Made by a program: the position numbers and the translations under genes. Positions 1 to 10,570 of a DNA stretch of 64,000 nt are shown in pieces. Source of the stretch: an uncultured Clostridia bacterium (GTDB taxonomy: Bacteria; Bacillota; Clostridia; TANB77; CAG-508); contig CALXKK010000006.1 of NCBI GenBank assembly GCA_944388935.1, forward strand, positions 29,667 through 93,666. Direction: 5' to 3'. The notes under the pieces are model-generated. The model was not told the DNA's origin, made no database searches, and saw nothing but the letters and a program-made list of their open reading frames with translations. Numbering within the stretch: position 1 is the stretch's first letter; each line of letters starts with the position of its first letter.

Positions 1-2
1 AA

Positions 3-2240
3 AGTACTAGAAAAACTTACGAAAAGGGAATGGAATCTATGCCATCAGAATCAGTTTGCTATCCAGCAAAACTATCTCATGGTCATGTAATAAGTTTAAT
101 ACAAAATGGAATTAAAACAATATTCTATCCTTGTATGCCTTATTCAAGAAAAGAATATGAAAAAGCAGACAATCATTACAATTGTCCAATAGTAATTTCA
201 TATTCTGAGGTATTAAAAAATAATGTAGAAGAACTAAAAGACCCAAGTATTAAATTCCTAAATCCATTCTTACCATTTGATGCTAAGAATTTAACAAAGA
301 GAATTTTGGAATTGAATGAATTTAAAGAATATAACTTTAATAAGAAAGAATTAATGGAAGCAGCTAAAAAAGCTGAAGATGAATATCAACATTTTAAACA
401 AGATATTTTCCAAAAAGGTCAAGAAGCTCTTGAATATATGGATAAACATCATACAAAAGGAATTGTACTTGCAGGTAGACCTTATCATTCTGACCCAGAA
501 ATAAATCATGGTATAGATACATTAATCACAAGTCTTGGTTTATGTGTCTTAACAGAAGATAGTGTTGCAAATCAGACTGAAGCAAAACGTCCTTTAAGAG
601 TTGTTGACCAATGGGTATTCCACGCTAGACTATATGCTGCCGCTGAATTTGTAGGACATCACGATAATCTAGAATTAATACAATTAAATTCATTTGGTTG
701 TGGTGTAGATGCTGTAACAACAGACCAAGTAGAAGAAATACTATCTAGTTACGGAAAAATGTATACATTAATAAAAATAGACGAAGTAAATAACTTAGGC
801 GCTGTTAGAATCCGTATTCGTTCTTTACTAGCTAGTATGAAAAAAAGAGAAGCATTAAAAAAGGATGAATCAGATGATGGCAACTACGGAATAAATAAAA
901 AGATATTTACAAAGGAAATGAAAAAAGATTATACAATTCTTTGTCCTCAAATGGCTCCAATACATTTCGAATTATTGGAAACAGCAATGAGAACAGCAGG
1001 ATATAACTTAGTATTATTAAGAGAATTTACTCAAAAAACTGTTGAAACAGGATTAAAATATGTTAATAATGATGCTTGTTATCCATCAATATTAGTTACT
1101 GGACAAATGATAGAAGCTTTGGAATCTGGTAAATATGATCCAAACAAAACTGCTTTAATAATGTCACAAACTGGTGGTGGATGTAGAGCAACAAATTACA
1201 TAGGATTTATAAGGAAAGCCCTTAAGGATGCAGGATATCCAAACATTCCAGTTATCTCATTTAATGTAGTTGGAATGGAAAAAGTACCAGGATTTAAATT
1301 AACTATTCCTTTATTAGAAAAATTATTAAGAGGTGTTCTATATGGTGATTTATTACAAAAAATGCTAACCAAAAATAGAGCATATGAAAAAAATAAAGGA
1401 GAAACTCAAGCTTTATTCGATAAATGGATGAATAAATGCAAAGAAATACTTAAAAATGGAAATAGTAAAGAATTTAAACAAAGTATCTATGATATAGTTG
1501 ATGACTTTGAGAAAATAGAATTAGATACATCTGTTGTAAAACCTAAAGTTGGAATTGTTGGAGAAGTTTTAATAAAATATCATCCTTTTGGAAACAATTT
1601 CGTTGCAGACTTATTAGAAAAAGAAGGAGCAGAAGTTGTACTTCCAGATTTTATGGGATTCATTAAATTTATGGCAACACATAAAGTTACATTTAATAGT
1701 TTACTAAAAACAAATCCAATTGTTTCAAAAATATCAAAAGCAGCTATTAGCTTAATTGATATATTAGAAAAAGATTCTAAAGAAGCATTAGCTAAATCTA
1801 AGAAAGGATATTTACCACCATGTGATATTTGGCACCTAGAAGATACTGTTAAAAATATTTTATCTATAGGAAATCAAACTGGTGAAGGTTGGTTCTTAAC
1901 AGCTGAAATGATTGAATATATAGAACATGGAATTCCAAACATTATATGTGTTCAACCATTTGCTTGCCTACCTAACCATGTTGTTGGAAAAGGTGTTATT
2001 AAAACAATAAGAGAACAATATCCTAATGCAAACATTTCTCCAGTTGATTATGACCCAGGAGCTAGTGAGTCTAACCAAACAAACAGAATTAAATTATTAA
2101 TGACTGTTGCAAAAGATAATTTGAAGAGAGAAATGCAAGAAAAGAAAGCAGTAGAAAATGAAAACAAACAAACACAGGAACCAAATAAAACAGCAAAAGA
2201 TTCTGAAAAGGTTCATGAAAATGTTAATATAAATAATTAA
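3..2240 (+). CDS. Acyl-CoA dehydratase activase-related protein, C-terminal part (5' truncated by window)
   Basis: The reading frame is open to the first bases of the window, so this is only the C-terminal ~745 residues of a larger protein. Large clostridial proteins of this kind (about 1,400 aa) fuse one or two BadF/HgdC-type ATPase domains to a DUF2229 domain and a 2-hydroxyglutaryl-CoA dehydratase D-like domain. The visible part begins inside the DUF2229-like segment (motif SESVCYPAKLSHGH). It then shows Cys-containing motifs NNDACYPS and GGGCRATNY and, near the end, PFACLPNHVVGKG, which are typical of Fe-S cluster ligands in this family. The last ~25 residues are a Lys/Glu/Gln-rich tail. 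By family the protein would take part in ATP-driven activation or reduction of a radical dehydratase, but its substrate is unknown. It is transcribed toward the origin, and a strong terminator follows 26 bases after the stop. Confidence 0.8.
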   Translation, partial: STRKTYEKGMESMPSESVCYPAKLSHGHVISLIQNGIKTIFYPCMPYSRKEYEKADNHYNCPIVISYSEVLKNNVEELKDPSIKFLNPFLPFDAKNLTKRILELNEFKEYNFNKKELMEAAKKAEDEYQHFKQDIFQKGQEALEYMDKHHTKGIVLAGRPYHSDPEINHGIDTLITSLGLCVLTEDSVANQTEAKRPLRVVDQWVFHARLYAAAEFVGHHDNLELIQLNSFGCGVDAVTTDQVEEILSSYGKMYTLIKIDEVNNLGAVRIRIRSLLASMKKREALKKDESDDGNYGINKKIFTKEMKKDYTILCPQMAPIHFELLETAMRTAGYNLVLLREFTQKTVETGLKYVNNDACYPSILVTGQMIEALESGKYDPNKTALIMSQTGGGCRATNYIGFIRKALKDAGYPNIPVISFNVVGMEKVPGFKLTIPLLEKLLRGVLYGDLLQKMLTKNRAYEKNKGETQALFDKWMNKCKEILKNGNSKEFKQSIYDIVDDFEKIELDTSVVKPKVGIVGEVLIKYHPFGNNFVADLLEKEGAEVVLPDFMGFIKFMATHKVTFNSLLKTNPIVSKISKAAISLIDILEKDSKEALAKSKKGYLPPCDIWHLEDTVKNILSIGNQTGEGWFLTAEMIEYIEHGIPNIICVQPFACLPNHVVGKGVIKTIREQYPNANISPVDYDPGASESNQTNRIKLLMTVAKDNLKREMQEKKAVENENKQTQEPNKTAKDSEKVHENVNINN

Positions 2241-2266
2241 TTTAATAATTATTTAATTTAAAAAAT

Positions 2267-2317
2267 AAAAGTGCATTTTAAATATTAATAAAATAATATT
2301 TAAATGCACTTTTATTT
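2267..2317 (+). terminator. Intrinsic terminator of the dehydratase-activase gene
   Basis: A long hairpin pairs AAAAGTGCATTT plus the adjoining A+T bases with TAAATGCACTTTT, followed by TATTT. It lies 26 bases after the stop codon. The stem reads almost the same on both strands, so it could also act against transcription coming out of the AT-rich region. Confidence 0.85.
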
Positions 2318-3204
2318 AATTAATTTATTATTATTATTTTATTTATTATTTAATTTTTATTATTTTATTTATTATTTATTTTATTTTTAATTTATTATTT
2401 TTTTAAATTTTATTTATAAAAAAATAATTGATACTATTAAACAAAAATAGTACCAATTATCTATAAAGCTAAAATTACTCTTGTTCATACTAATAAAAAT
2501 AATATTTAAACCTATTAAATATTACTATTTAACTAAGCCTAATACCACCAATATTAATAATTCACTCGAATATGAAAACACCCTTACTAGCTATATTCTT
2601 CCCTAAGGGAATATTAATAACCATTCAGATATCAACATACTCTTATCTTGAATATAATACCTATAATTTAACCCTTAAAATAAGAGCTTACATACAAATA
2701 TTATACTCTTAATGCCAGCATAATATAACCAAATAATTAGCTATATCACACCAAACATTTCGAATATAAAGAACCATATATAAAATAGCCCTTTACACTC
2801 TTCGATTAAATAATATTAACCTTATACTATTAATATGTACAATTTAATTTTTTTTATACATTTTTTATAATATTATTTATTTAAATTAAATAATTTTAAT
2901 TTGTTTTTTTATAATTACTTTTTATATTATTATTTGTTTATTTTTATTATTTAATATTTAAATTTAATTAATAATTTTTAATTAATTTATTTTTTATACT
3001 AATATTTAAATAATTATTTATTTTAATTTAATAAATATAATTATTTAAATTTAATTTTTATTTATTTAAAAATATTATTTTATTATTTAATATATTTTTA
3101 TTAATTATTAAATTAATTTCTTTCTATTTTTTTTTTATAAATAATATTAATTTATTTATTATTTATTTTTTATTTTTTATATTAAATAATAATATTCTTA
3201 TTTT

Positions 3205-6200
3205 TTAATTAGATCTTAATCCTTTACTTCCTAAAGCTTACAAATATTATAATTTTATATTTAATATTTATTTTTAAATTATGTTTTAATAAATAATTAT
3301 ATTTTATTTATTATTTAAATATTTAATTATTTATATAATATTTTATTGAATATCTATATTTAATTAAAATTTAATTATTTTATCTTATGCTTAATAATTA
3401 TATTTATATTTTAATTTTTATTTAATAAATCAAAAATATAATATTTAATTTATTTTTAATTAATAATTTTATTTATTGTTTTTAATTTAAATTTTTTTAA
3501 AATTTATTTTCTTGTTATTTTTTTAATTTTAAAATTATTTATTTATATTTAATTATTTATTATTATTTAATTAAATATTTTTTAAATCATTTTTTGTAAG
3601 AATTTTTTATTTAATATATTTACCCATTAATTATTAAATTAATTTATTTCCCTTATTTTTTATATTTAATATTAACTTATTTTTATTTTTTAAATTAAAT
3701 ATATTATTATTTAATTAGCTGCTAATCCTTTACTTTCCAACGCTTTTAAATTATTATAATTTACATTAAACATTTATTTTTAAATTATGTTTTAATAAAT
3801 AATTATTTTTTATTAATTTTTTTATAATTTTTAAATTTATTTATTTTATTATATTACTATTTAATTATTTAATTATTAATATAATTATTTTTAATTAAAT
3901 ATTTTTTATTTAATTGGAATTTAATTGTTTTATCTTATGCTTAATAATTATATTTATAATTTAATTTTTATTTATTAAATCAAAAATATAATATTTAATT
4001 TATTTTTAATTAATCATTTTATTTATTATTTTTAATTTATATTTTTTTAACTTATTTACTTATTATTTTTTATAATTATAAAATTATTTATTATTATATA
4101 ATTAAATATTTTTTTAATCATTTTTTGTAGGAATTTTTTATTTAATATATTTACCTATTAATTATCAAATTAATTTATTTCCATTATTTTTTTATTTAAA
4201 TTAATTTTATTTATTTAATCAGATGCTAATCTTTTACTTCCCAATGCTTATAGATTATCATAATTTATATTAACCATTTATTTTTTATTAATTTATTTAT
4301 AATTGTTAAATTCATTTATTTTATTATATTACTATTTAATTATTAATATAATATTTTTATTTAATTGGAATATAATTATTTTATCTTATACTTTATAATT
4401 ATATTTATAATTTAATTTTTATTTATTAAATTAAAATATAATATTTAATTTATTTTTAATTAATAATTTTATTTATTATCTTTAACTTAATTATTTTTTA
4501 ATTAAATTACTTATTATTTTTATATGTTTTTTTATAATTATTTTTAATAATAAAATAATTTATTTATATTTAATTATTAATTATTATTTTATATTATTTA
4601 ATTAACTATTTTCTCTAGCTATTCCTAAATTATATTTTATAAATTTTTTTATTTTAATATTAATCATTAAATATTTTATTTGCGTAAGTAAATTTTTTTA
4701 TAAAAAATATAATAATTATTATTTAAATTTATTTAATTGATTTTTTATTATTTATAAATAAATTATTTAATATTTTTTCTAATAAATTTTTTATTATTAT
4801 TTGCTTATTAATTAATTTTTCTATTTTATATAAATTAAATTATTTATATAAAATTTTCTATTAGATCTTTTTTATTATTTTTTAATTTTTAATTTAATAT
4901 AAATTTCACTTATTTATATTAAATATTTTTTTATTTTTAATTTAATAAATATAATTATTTAAATTTAATTTTTTTATTAATTATTAAATTAATTTATTTC
5001 TATTTTTTTTTATATTTAATATTAACTTATTTTTTTATAAAATTAAATTGATTTGTTTTTTTATTTTTATATTAAATAAAATATTATTATTTAATTAGCT
5101 GCTAATCCTTTATTTCCTGACGCTCATAAATTTTCATATTTTATACTAAATATTTATTTTTAAATTATGTTTTAATAAATACTATTTTTTATTAGTTTTA
5201 TTTATAATTGTTAAATTTATTTATTTAATTATTTTATATTAAATTATTTCTATAATATTTTTAATTAAATATTTTTTATTTAATTAGAATTTATTTTTAT
5301 CTGATAATTAATAATTATATTTATAATTTAATTTTTATTTATTAAAAAAAATATAATATTTATTTTTTAAAATTAATAATTTTATTTATCATTTTTAAAT
5401 ATTTTTTTAATATATTTATTTGTTGTTTTTATATGTTTTTTAAAACTATATATATTTAAAATATTATTTTTTTATAATTTAATAATTTATTAGTATTTTA
5501 TATTCTTTAATTAAATTTTTTCCTAATTATTCCTAAATTTTATTTTATAGAATTTTTTTATTTTAATATTAATCATTAAATATTTAATTTGCGTAAGTAA
5601 ATTTTTTTATATAAAAAGTATAAAAATTATTTAATATTTATATCTATTTAATTTTTTAATATTTATTTCTTATTAATTTATTTTATATAAATTAAATTAT
5701 TTATATAAAATTTTCTATTGGATCTTTTTAATTATTTTTTAAATTTTTAATTTAATATAAATTTTACTTATTTATATTAAATACTTTTTTAATTTATTTA
5801 CTTATTATTTTTATAATTATTTATTTGTTTTTTATTATTTAATTTAATAAAAATATTTATTTGAATTTAATAATTATTTTTTTAAAATAGTAGGTTATAA
5901 TTTTATTATTTAATATTTTTTTAATTATTAAATTAAACTTTTTATATAATTAATATTAATCTATTTATTATTTAGTTTTTATTTTTTATTTTTAATAAAA
6001 AGATTATAATTATTCAATTAAGTTTAAGCCTTTGCTTCCCAAGGCTTGTAGATTTTTATAATTTTATATTTAATATTTGTTTTTAAATTATGTTTTAATA
6101 GATAATTATTATTTATTATTTATAAATTAATTATTTAATATTTTTATTTATTTAATTAATAATTATATTTTTATTATTAATTAAATTATTTTATTAATTT

Positions 6201-6620
6201 ATTTATTTAATTGAGATTTAATTATTTTATACTAAATAATTATTTTTATATTTTAATTTATATTTATTAAATTCAAAATATAATATTTAATTTATTATTT
6301 TTAAATATTTTTTTATTTGTTTAATTATTATTTTATATATTTTTTAAAACTATTTATAATTAATATATTATTTATATTTAATAATTTATTAATAAATATT
6401 TTTTGTACATTATTAAATTTATTTATTATTTTTATATTTAATATTAATTAATTTTTTATTATTTATTTTTCTATTTATATTTTTATTATTATTTTAAATA
6501 AAAATATTATTATTATTTAATTATCGTCTAATTCCTTAGTTCCCAATACTTACAGCTTCTTATAATTTTATATTTAATAATAATTTTTTATATAATTTTT
6601 TAAAATAATTATTTATTATT
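3205..6620. repeat. Degenerate repeat family A, six copies
   Basis: Each copy has a conserved, slightly GC-richer core of about 35 bases of the form TTAATTAGCTGCTAATCCTT followed by TACTTCCCAACGCTT. Cores start near 3205, 3711, 4215, 5091, 6013 and 6517. Most are followed within ~30 bases by TATTTTTAAATTATGTTTTA and, about 150 bases later, by a block of the type TTATCTTATGCTTAATAATT. Spacings between cores are about 506, 504, 876, 922 and 504 bases. The copies share position-specific words over several hundred bases, so this is real repetition and not just low complexity. No reading frame is conserved between copies. Confidence 0.75.
4621..5790. repeat. Repeat module B, two copies inserted between A units
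   Basis: Two similar blocks at about 4621-4935 and 5530-5790 account for the longer A-to-A spacing. Each begins with ATTCCTAAATT, runs through TTAATCATTAAATATT and the only CG-bearing word TTTGCGTAAGTAAATT (near 4680 and 5588). It then carries AAAATTTTCTATT(A/G)GATCTTTTT (near 4852 and 5707) and ends in ACTTATTTATATTAAATA. The array therefore reads A-A-AB-AB-A-A. Confidence 0.7.
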
Positions 6621-7000
6621 TTCTAAATAATATATTTAATTAATAATTATTTTTTATTATTAATTAAATTAATTTATTAATTTTTTTATTTTATTTTTTA
6701 ATTAATTATTTTATTTATTTAATTATTTTTATAAATTATTTTTTTTATATTAAAATATTTTTAATTATTTCTATTTTTATTTTTAAAAATATCTACTAAA
6801 TAATTTTACTTAAAAATCTCTATTAAATAAAATATTTTAAAAAGTATATTTTTCTAATATTTCTTTTCAAATTCTCTTTTAAGAGATTTTTGCCTTTATT
6901 CGATAAATTATACCTTTTTATAATTATCTTTCTTTATATTTGATTCTCGTAAGTCATTTTTGAACCTTTTTTCTTTTGTTTCTAAAAACAATATTAACGC

Positions 7001-7029
7001 AAAAAAAAGAAATGCCTATTCAGCATTTC
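7001..7029 (-). terminator. Terminator of the tRNA-Ser pair
   Basis: On the minus strand GAAATGC and GCATTTC form a 7-bp stem with a 7-base loop, followed by a run of eight T. It begins 3 bases beyond the CCA end of the tRNA-Ser(GCT) gene. Confidence 0.85.
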
Positions 7030-7032
7030 CTT

Positions 7033-7125
7033 TGGCGGAGAATGAGGGATTTGAACCCTCGCGGCCCCTTACGAAACCCTAACGGTTTAGCAAACCGTCC
7101 CCTTCAACCACTTGGGTAATTCTCC
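7033..7125 (-). tRNA. tRNA-Ser(GCT)
   Basis: The minus strand folds into a class II tRNA with a long variable arm. The acceptor stem GGAGAAT pairs with ATTCTCC, the discriminator is G and CCA is genome-encoded. The anticodon arm has loop TTGCTAA, giving anticodon GCT for AGC/AGU codons. The T-loop GTTCAAATC is intact. It lies 22 bases downstream of a second serine tRNA and is probably co-transcribed with it. Confidence 0.95.
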
Positions 7126-7147
7126 AAATCGTTAGCGTATAAAAAAA

Positions 7148-7239
<92 letters not shown>

Positions 7240-7260
7240 GTGTCGCAATCGACAATATAT

Positions 7261-7289
7261 ATATTAGCATAATCTTAAATTCTTGTCAA
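7261..7289 (-). promoter_or_regulatory. Sigma-A promoter of the tRNA-Ser operon
   Basis: On the minus strand TTGACA and TAATAT are separated by exactly 17 bases, ending about 20 bases before the mature tRNA 5' end. A small dyad TGTCG-CAAT-CGACA (7241-7254) lies between promoter and tRNA. Confidence 0.8.
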
Positions 7290-7430
7290 TATAAATTTTC
7301 CCTTTTTAATTAAATTTATGCATTACATAGCTATTTATTTATATATTAATTTTAATCTATAACGTGTTATTTTAGGTTTTAAGCAATTTTATTATAATAT
7401 TAGATTAATTTTACATTGGCAATAGAAAAA

Positions 7431-7454
7431 GCTACTAAAATCTAATTTAGTAGC
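7431..7454 (-). terminator. Terminator after the DUF4446 gene
   Basis: GCTACTAAA and TTTAGTAGC form a perfect 9-bp stem, and the minus-strand transcript continues with TTTTTC. It ends the run that began at rpmH or at an internal promoter. Confidence 0.8.
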
Positions 7455-7461
7455 TCTAATT

Positions 7462-7974
7462 TTATTTTACTATATAACCATTTGATTCAATTGCTTTATT
7501 TATTGCTTCTTGTTCTTGTTCAGATATTGTATAAGTTGATTTTCCACCTTTTATTGGCTTTGCATATATATTTGACATTTCTCTTGAATAAATTCCGTTT
7601 AATACAACACCATCATTATTTTCATTTAATAATGCAAGAGCAAAACTTAAATCACTTCCTGTATCTTTAAATGCATTATATCTTACAATTCCAACTTTCT
7701 TAATTGTTTTTGCAATCTCTTTATTTAAAGATTCACAATAATCTTCTATTTCTTTGTTTTCTTTTTCAACTTTTTCTACTTTATTTATGTATACCTTTAA
7801 ATTTTCTTCTATATCTTCACCTTTACCAATTTTCTTCATAAAATTGCGGTATTCTTTATTTAATTTTCTTAATTTTAAATTACTTGATATATATAGTATT
7901 GTTAGTATTATGTTAACTATTATTATACCTAAAATAACATAATTATTATTTAGCATTTCCATTAAATTTTCCAT
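7462..7974 (-). CDS. DUF4446 family membrane-anchored protein
   Basis: This 170-aa protein has one N-terminal membrane segment (about residues 12-29). A charged coiled-coil stretch follows (about 35-90). The C-terminal globular domain has the conserved series VGIVRYNAF and GSDLSFALALLN, then NGIYSR. This layout and its place directly after spo0J match the DUF4446 family of Firmicutes. The function is unknown, and proximity to ParAB suggests a role near the chromosome-partition or cell-pole machinery, which is inference. It lies 13 bases downstream of parB, with SD GAGAGGAAG before the ATG, and ends in a good terminator. Confidence 0.85.
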   Translation of the reverse strand: MENLMEMLNNNYVILGIIIVNIILTILYISSNLKLRKLNKEYRNFMKKIGKGEDIEENLKVYINKVEKVEKENKEIEDYCESLNKEIAKTIKKVGIVRYNAFKDTGSDLSFALALLNENNDGVVLNGIYSREMSNIYAKPIKGGKSTYTISEQEQEAINKAIESNGYIVK

Positions 7975-7987
7975 ATTCTTCCTCTCT

Positions 7988-8845
7988 TTATTTCTTAATT
8001 AACTCTAAAATTCTCTCTAAATCATCATTATTCTTGTATTCTATTATAATCTTTCCTTTTCTTTTTCCTACATCTAACTTAACTTTAGAACCGAAGAAAT
8101 CTCTAAATGATGTCTCTATATCTCTATAAATAGGCTCATATTTCCTATCTCTGTTAGTTTTTGTCTTGTTTCTAGCCATCTTCTTTTCAGCTTCGTTAAC
8201 ACTATCTCCAGATTCTAAAATATATTTAGCCATAGCATATTGCTTATCCTTGTTAGGTACTGCTAATATTGCCTTACAGTGCCCCTCAGATAGCTTTCCA
8301 TCTAATGCCATTTGAATTACTCTTTCGTCAAGATTAAGTATTCTTACTGTATTCGCTATACTACTTCTAGCTTTACCAAGCTTATCTGCTACTTGCTGTT
8401 GAGTTAAGCCATACTCATCCATTAAGCTCTTTATACCTAAAGCTTTTTCAATTGGATTTAAGTCTTCCCTTTGTAAATTTTCTATTAATGATATTTCTTT
8501 ATTTTTTCTATCATCATTTTCTCTTACTATTACTGGAATCTCAGTTAAACCAGCCTTTTTACAAGCTCTCCATCTTCTTTCTCCAGCTACAATTTCATAG
8601 TAACCGTCTTTTGGAGTAACTATTATAGGCTGTAATAAACCATATTCCTTTATAGAATTAGCTAATTCCTCTAAGCTTTCTTCATCAAATTTCTTTCTAG
8701 CTTGGCTTTTATTAGGCTCAATGTCAATAAGCTTTAACTTCTGTATTCTTTCGCCTTCTTGGATTTCTTCTTCCTTTTTTTCTTCCTCTATAGTGCTTGC
8801 AAATAGAGCATCTAGTCCTTTTCCTAGTCCTGTTTTTTTAGCCAT
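7988..8845 (-). CDS. parB: Chromosome partitioning protein ParB/Spo0J
   Basis: This 285-aa CTP-dependent DNA clamp loads at parS and organises the origin region with ParA and SMC. Visible are the CTP-binding motif GERRWRA (about residues 88-94), the ENLQRE motif of the N-domain, a helix-turn-helix around LTQQQVADKLGKARSSIANT, and a C-terminal dimerisation segment. The N-terminus MAKKTGLGKGLDALF is the usual ParB opening. It follows parA by 37 bases. No perfect parS site (TGTTCCACGTGAAACA type) was found in this window by eye, so the loading sites may lie elsewhere. Confidence 0.97.
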   Translation of the reverse strand: MAKKTGLGKGLDALFASTIEEEKKEEEIQEGERIQKLKLIDIEPNKSQARKKFDEESLEELANSIKEYGLLQPIIVTPKDGYYEIVAGERRWRACKKAGLTEIPVIVRENDDRKNKEISLIENLQREDLNPIEKALGIKSLMDEYGLTQQQVADKLGKARSSIANTVRILNLDERVIQMALDGKLSEGHCKAILAVPNKDKQYAMAKYILESGDSVNEAEKKMARNKTKTNRDRKYEPIYRDIETSFRDFFGSKVKLDVGKRKGKIIIEYKNNDDLERILELIKK

Positions 8846-8882
8846 TTATATCATCATCCTTTCTTTTATTTATATATATCAA

Positions 8883-9647
8883 TTATTCTGTAGTCCTTTT
8901 TATAAACTCTCTAGCTAGCTTGTCGTAAGCTTTTGCTCCTTTAGATCTAGGATCGTATGTTATAATTGGCATACCATAACTTGGAGCCTCACTAAGTTTA
9001 ACATTCCTAGGTATTACTGTCTTAAACACCTTATTTTCAAAATATTTCTTTACTTCTCTTACAACTTGATTTGCTAAATTTGTCCTTAAATCATACATTG
9101 TAAGAATAGCTCCTTCTATATATATTTCTTTATTTAAATGTTTTTTTACTATATTAATTGTATTCATCAATTGTCCTAAGCCTTCTAGCGCAAAGTATTC
9201 ACACTGTACAGGTATTAATACACTATCTGATGCTGTAAAAGCATTTAAAGTAATTAATCCTAATGATGGCGGACAATCTATGAAAATATAATCATAATTA
9301 TCTCTTATTTTTTCTAATTGCTCTTTTAATCTTTGCTCTCTTGAAACCATTGATACAAGCTGAACTTCGGCTCCTGCTAAATTAATATTTGAAGGGCAAA
9401 TGTCTAATTTTTTCGTGGTAGTTGTTTGAATAACCTCGTTCAAATCAACCTCATTTACTAATACATCATAAGTTGATAATTCACAATCTTTATCAACACC
9501 AACTGCACTAGTTGCATTTCCCTGTGGATCCGCATCAATTATTAATACTTTTTTACCTCTATTAGCTAAACATGCACTTAAATTAACTGTTGTAGTTGTT
9601 TTTCCAACTCCACCTTTTTGATTTGCTACTGATAATATTTTTCCCAA
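8883..9647 (-). CDS. parA: Chromosome partitioning ATPase ParA/Soj
   Basis: This 254-aa deviant Walker ATPase has the signature KGGVGKTTTTVNL near its N-terminus, DADPQGN and the Walker B-like DCPPSLGLIT. It cooperates with ParB in origin segregation and, in Bacillus, regulates DnaA. The start is a TTG (9645-9647) preceded by a G-rich SD (AGGGGG) at 7 bases; no ATG is available in a better position. It is the first gene after a terminator downstream of rsmG and is followed by parB. Confidence 0.97.
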   Translation of the reverse strand: MGKILSVANQKGGVGKTTTTVNLSACLANRGKKVLIIDADPQGNATSAVGVDKDCELSTYDVLVNEVDLNEVIQTTTTKKLDICPSNINLAGAEVQLVSMVSREQRLKEQLEKIRDNYDYIFIDCPPSLGLITLNAFTASDSVLIPVQCEYFALEGLGQLMNTINIVKKHLNKEIYIEGAILTMYDLRTNLANQVVREVKKYFENKVFKTVIPRNVKLSEAPSYGMPIITYDPRSKGAKAYDKLAREFIKRTTE

Positions 9648-9767
9648 AATTATTCCCCCTCGCTTAATATTATAAATATTAATTTTTATTATGATATTCG
9701 TTACAAATAGCTAAATATCAAGCATTTGAGCTGTTCATAAAAAATCTGCATTTAAATATTAGAATAA

Positions 9768-9805
9768 AAAAATTAACACATTAATCATATAAAAATATGA
9801 TTAAT
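9768..9805 (-). terminator. Terminator after rsmG
   Basis: ATTAATCATAT and ATATGATTAAT form a perfect 11-bp stem with a 4-base loop, followed on the minus strand by GTGTTAATTTTTTT. It separates the mnmG-rsmG transcript from parAB. Confidence 0.8.
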
Positions 9806-9845
9806 ATGTCAATGAAATTTGTTAATATTTTTATAATTTTTTTAG

Positions 9846-10568
9846 TTATTTTATAGGTTCTTTTGAAGGTTTTCCTGCCTTTCTTGGATACTGCTTAGGT
9901 GTAGGTTTTAGCTTGTTTATAACAATTATACTTCTTTTATTATCTGTATCTATTAAATTAAATTTTTCTACTTTTTCTACCTTTCCACCTAAAACATTTA
10001 TTGCTTTTTTAGCATTTTCTAGTTCATCATCAATTTCAAAACCTTTCATAGCTATCATTTGACCATTTATTTTTACAAAAGGCAAATCGTATTCAGATAA
10101 AGTAGATAAATTTGCAACCGCTCTTGAAACAGATTTATCGTATTTTTCTCTATATTCCTTATTTTGTGCTAAATCTTCGGCTCTTCCATGTATTATCTTT
10201 AAATTTTTAAGATTTAAATCTTCAGCAACTTCTTTTAAAAAGTTAATTCTTTTATTTAAAGAATCAATTAATGTAATGTTTAAACTTTCATTTAATATCT
10301 TTATTGGAATACCCGGGAAACCTGCTCCAGTACCTACATCTATAACATTATCATTATTATTTATATATTTTAAAATAGTTCCGCAATCAACAAAATGTTT
10401 AATTATTATATCATTTGGCTCTATAATTGATGTTAAATTTATTTTTTCATTCCATTCTATTAAAAGATTCATATATTTATAGAACTTTTCTATTTGCTCA
10501 TCTGTTATTTCTATATTTATTTTTGCCATATTTTCCTTCATTTTAAGGGAAAATTCATTTATTTGCAT
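9846..10568 (-). CDS. rsmG: 16S rRNA (guanine527-N7)-methyltransferase RsmG
   Basis: This 240-aa SAM-dependent methyltransferase modifies G527 of 16S rRNA. The SAM-binding loop VGTGAGFPGIPIKI is at about residues 75-88, and the Rossmann acidic residue follows in TLIDSLNKR. SVSRAVANL is the conserved RsmG motif. The start ATG has SD AAGGAG 7 bases upstream, and the gene lies 2 bases after mnmG, so the two are coupled. Length is normal. Confidence 0.97.
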   Translation of the reverse strand: MQINEFSLKMKENMAKINIEITDEQIEKFYKYMNLLIEWNEKINLTSIIEPNDIIIKHFVDCGTILKYINNNDNVIDVGTGAGFPGIPIKILNESLNITLIDSLNKRINFLKEVAEDLNLKNLKIIHGRAEDLAQNKEYREKYDKSVSRAVANLSTLSEYDLPFVKINGQMIAMKGFEIDDELENAKKAINVLGGKVEKVEKFNLIDTDNKRSIIVINKLKPTPKQYPRKAGKPSKEPIK

Positions 10569-10570
10569 AT

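Larger units (their letters stand above)
2319..6997. other. 4.7-kb gene-free, extremely AT-rich region
   Basis: No plausible gene is present on either strand: there is no open frame longer than about 60 codons with a ribosome site, and stops are dense in all frames. Composition is nearly pure A+T, with the plus strand dominated by runs of T and TTTA/ATTA words. The first part (about 2465-2850) differs: it is A+C-rich with very few G, roughly four C per G in the lines I counted, and contains a hairpin at 2424-2462 (ATAATTG / CAATTAT). From about 3200 to 6620 the region is a mosaic of degenerate repeats, listed separately. GC rises only in short islands. It sits between a converging gene and two tRNA-Ser genes. 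Function is unknown: it may be decayed repeats, a structural chromosomal element or a set of untranslated RNAs. Confidence 0.8.

Noticed and set aside
2319..6997. Decayed protein-coding genes in the AT-rich block
   Set aside because: No conserved reading frame between repeat copies and no recognisable protein fragment in any frame were found.
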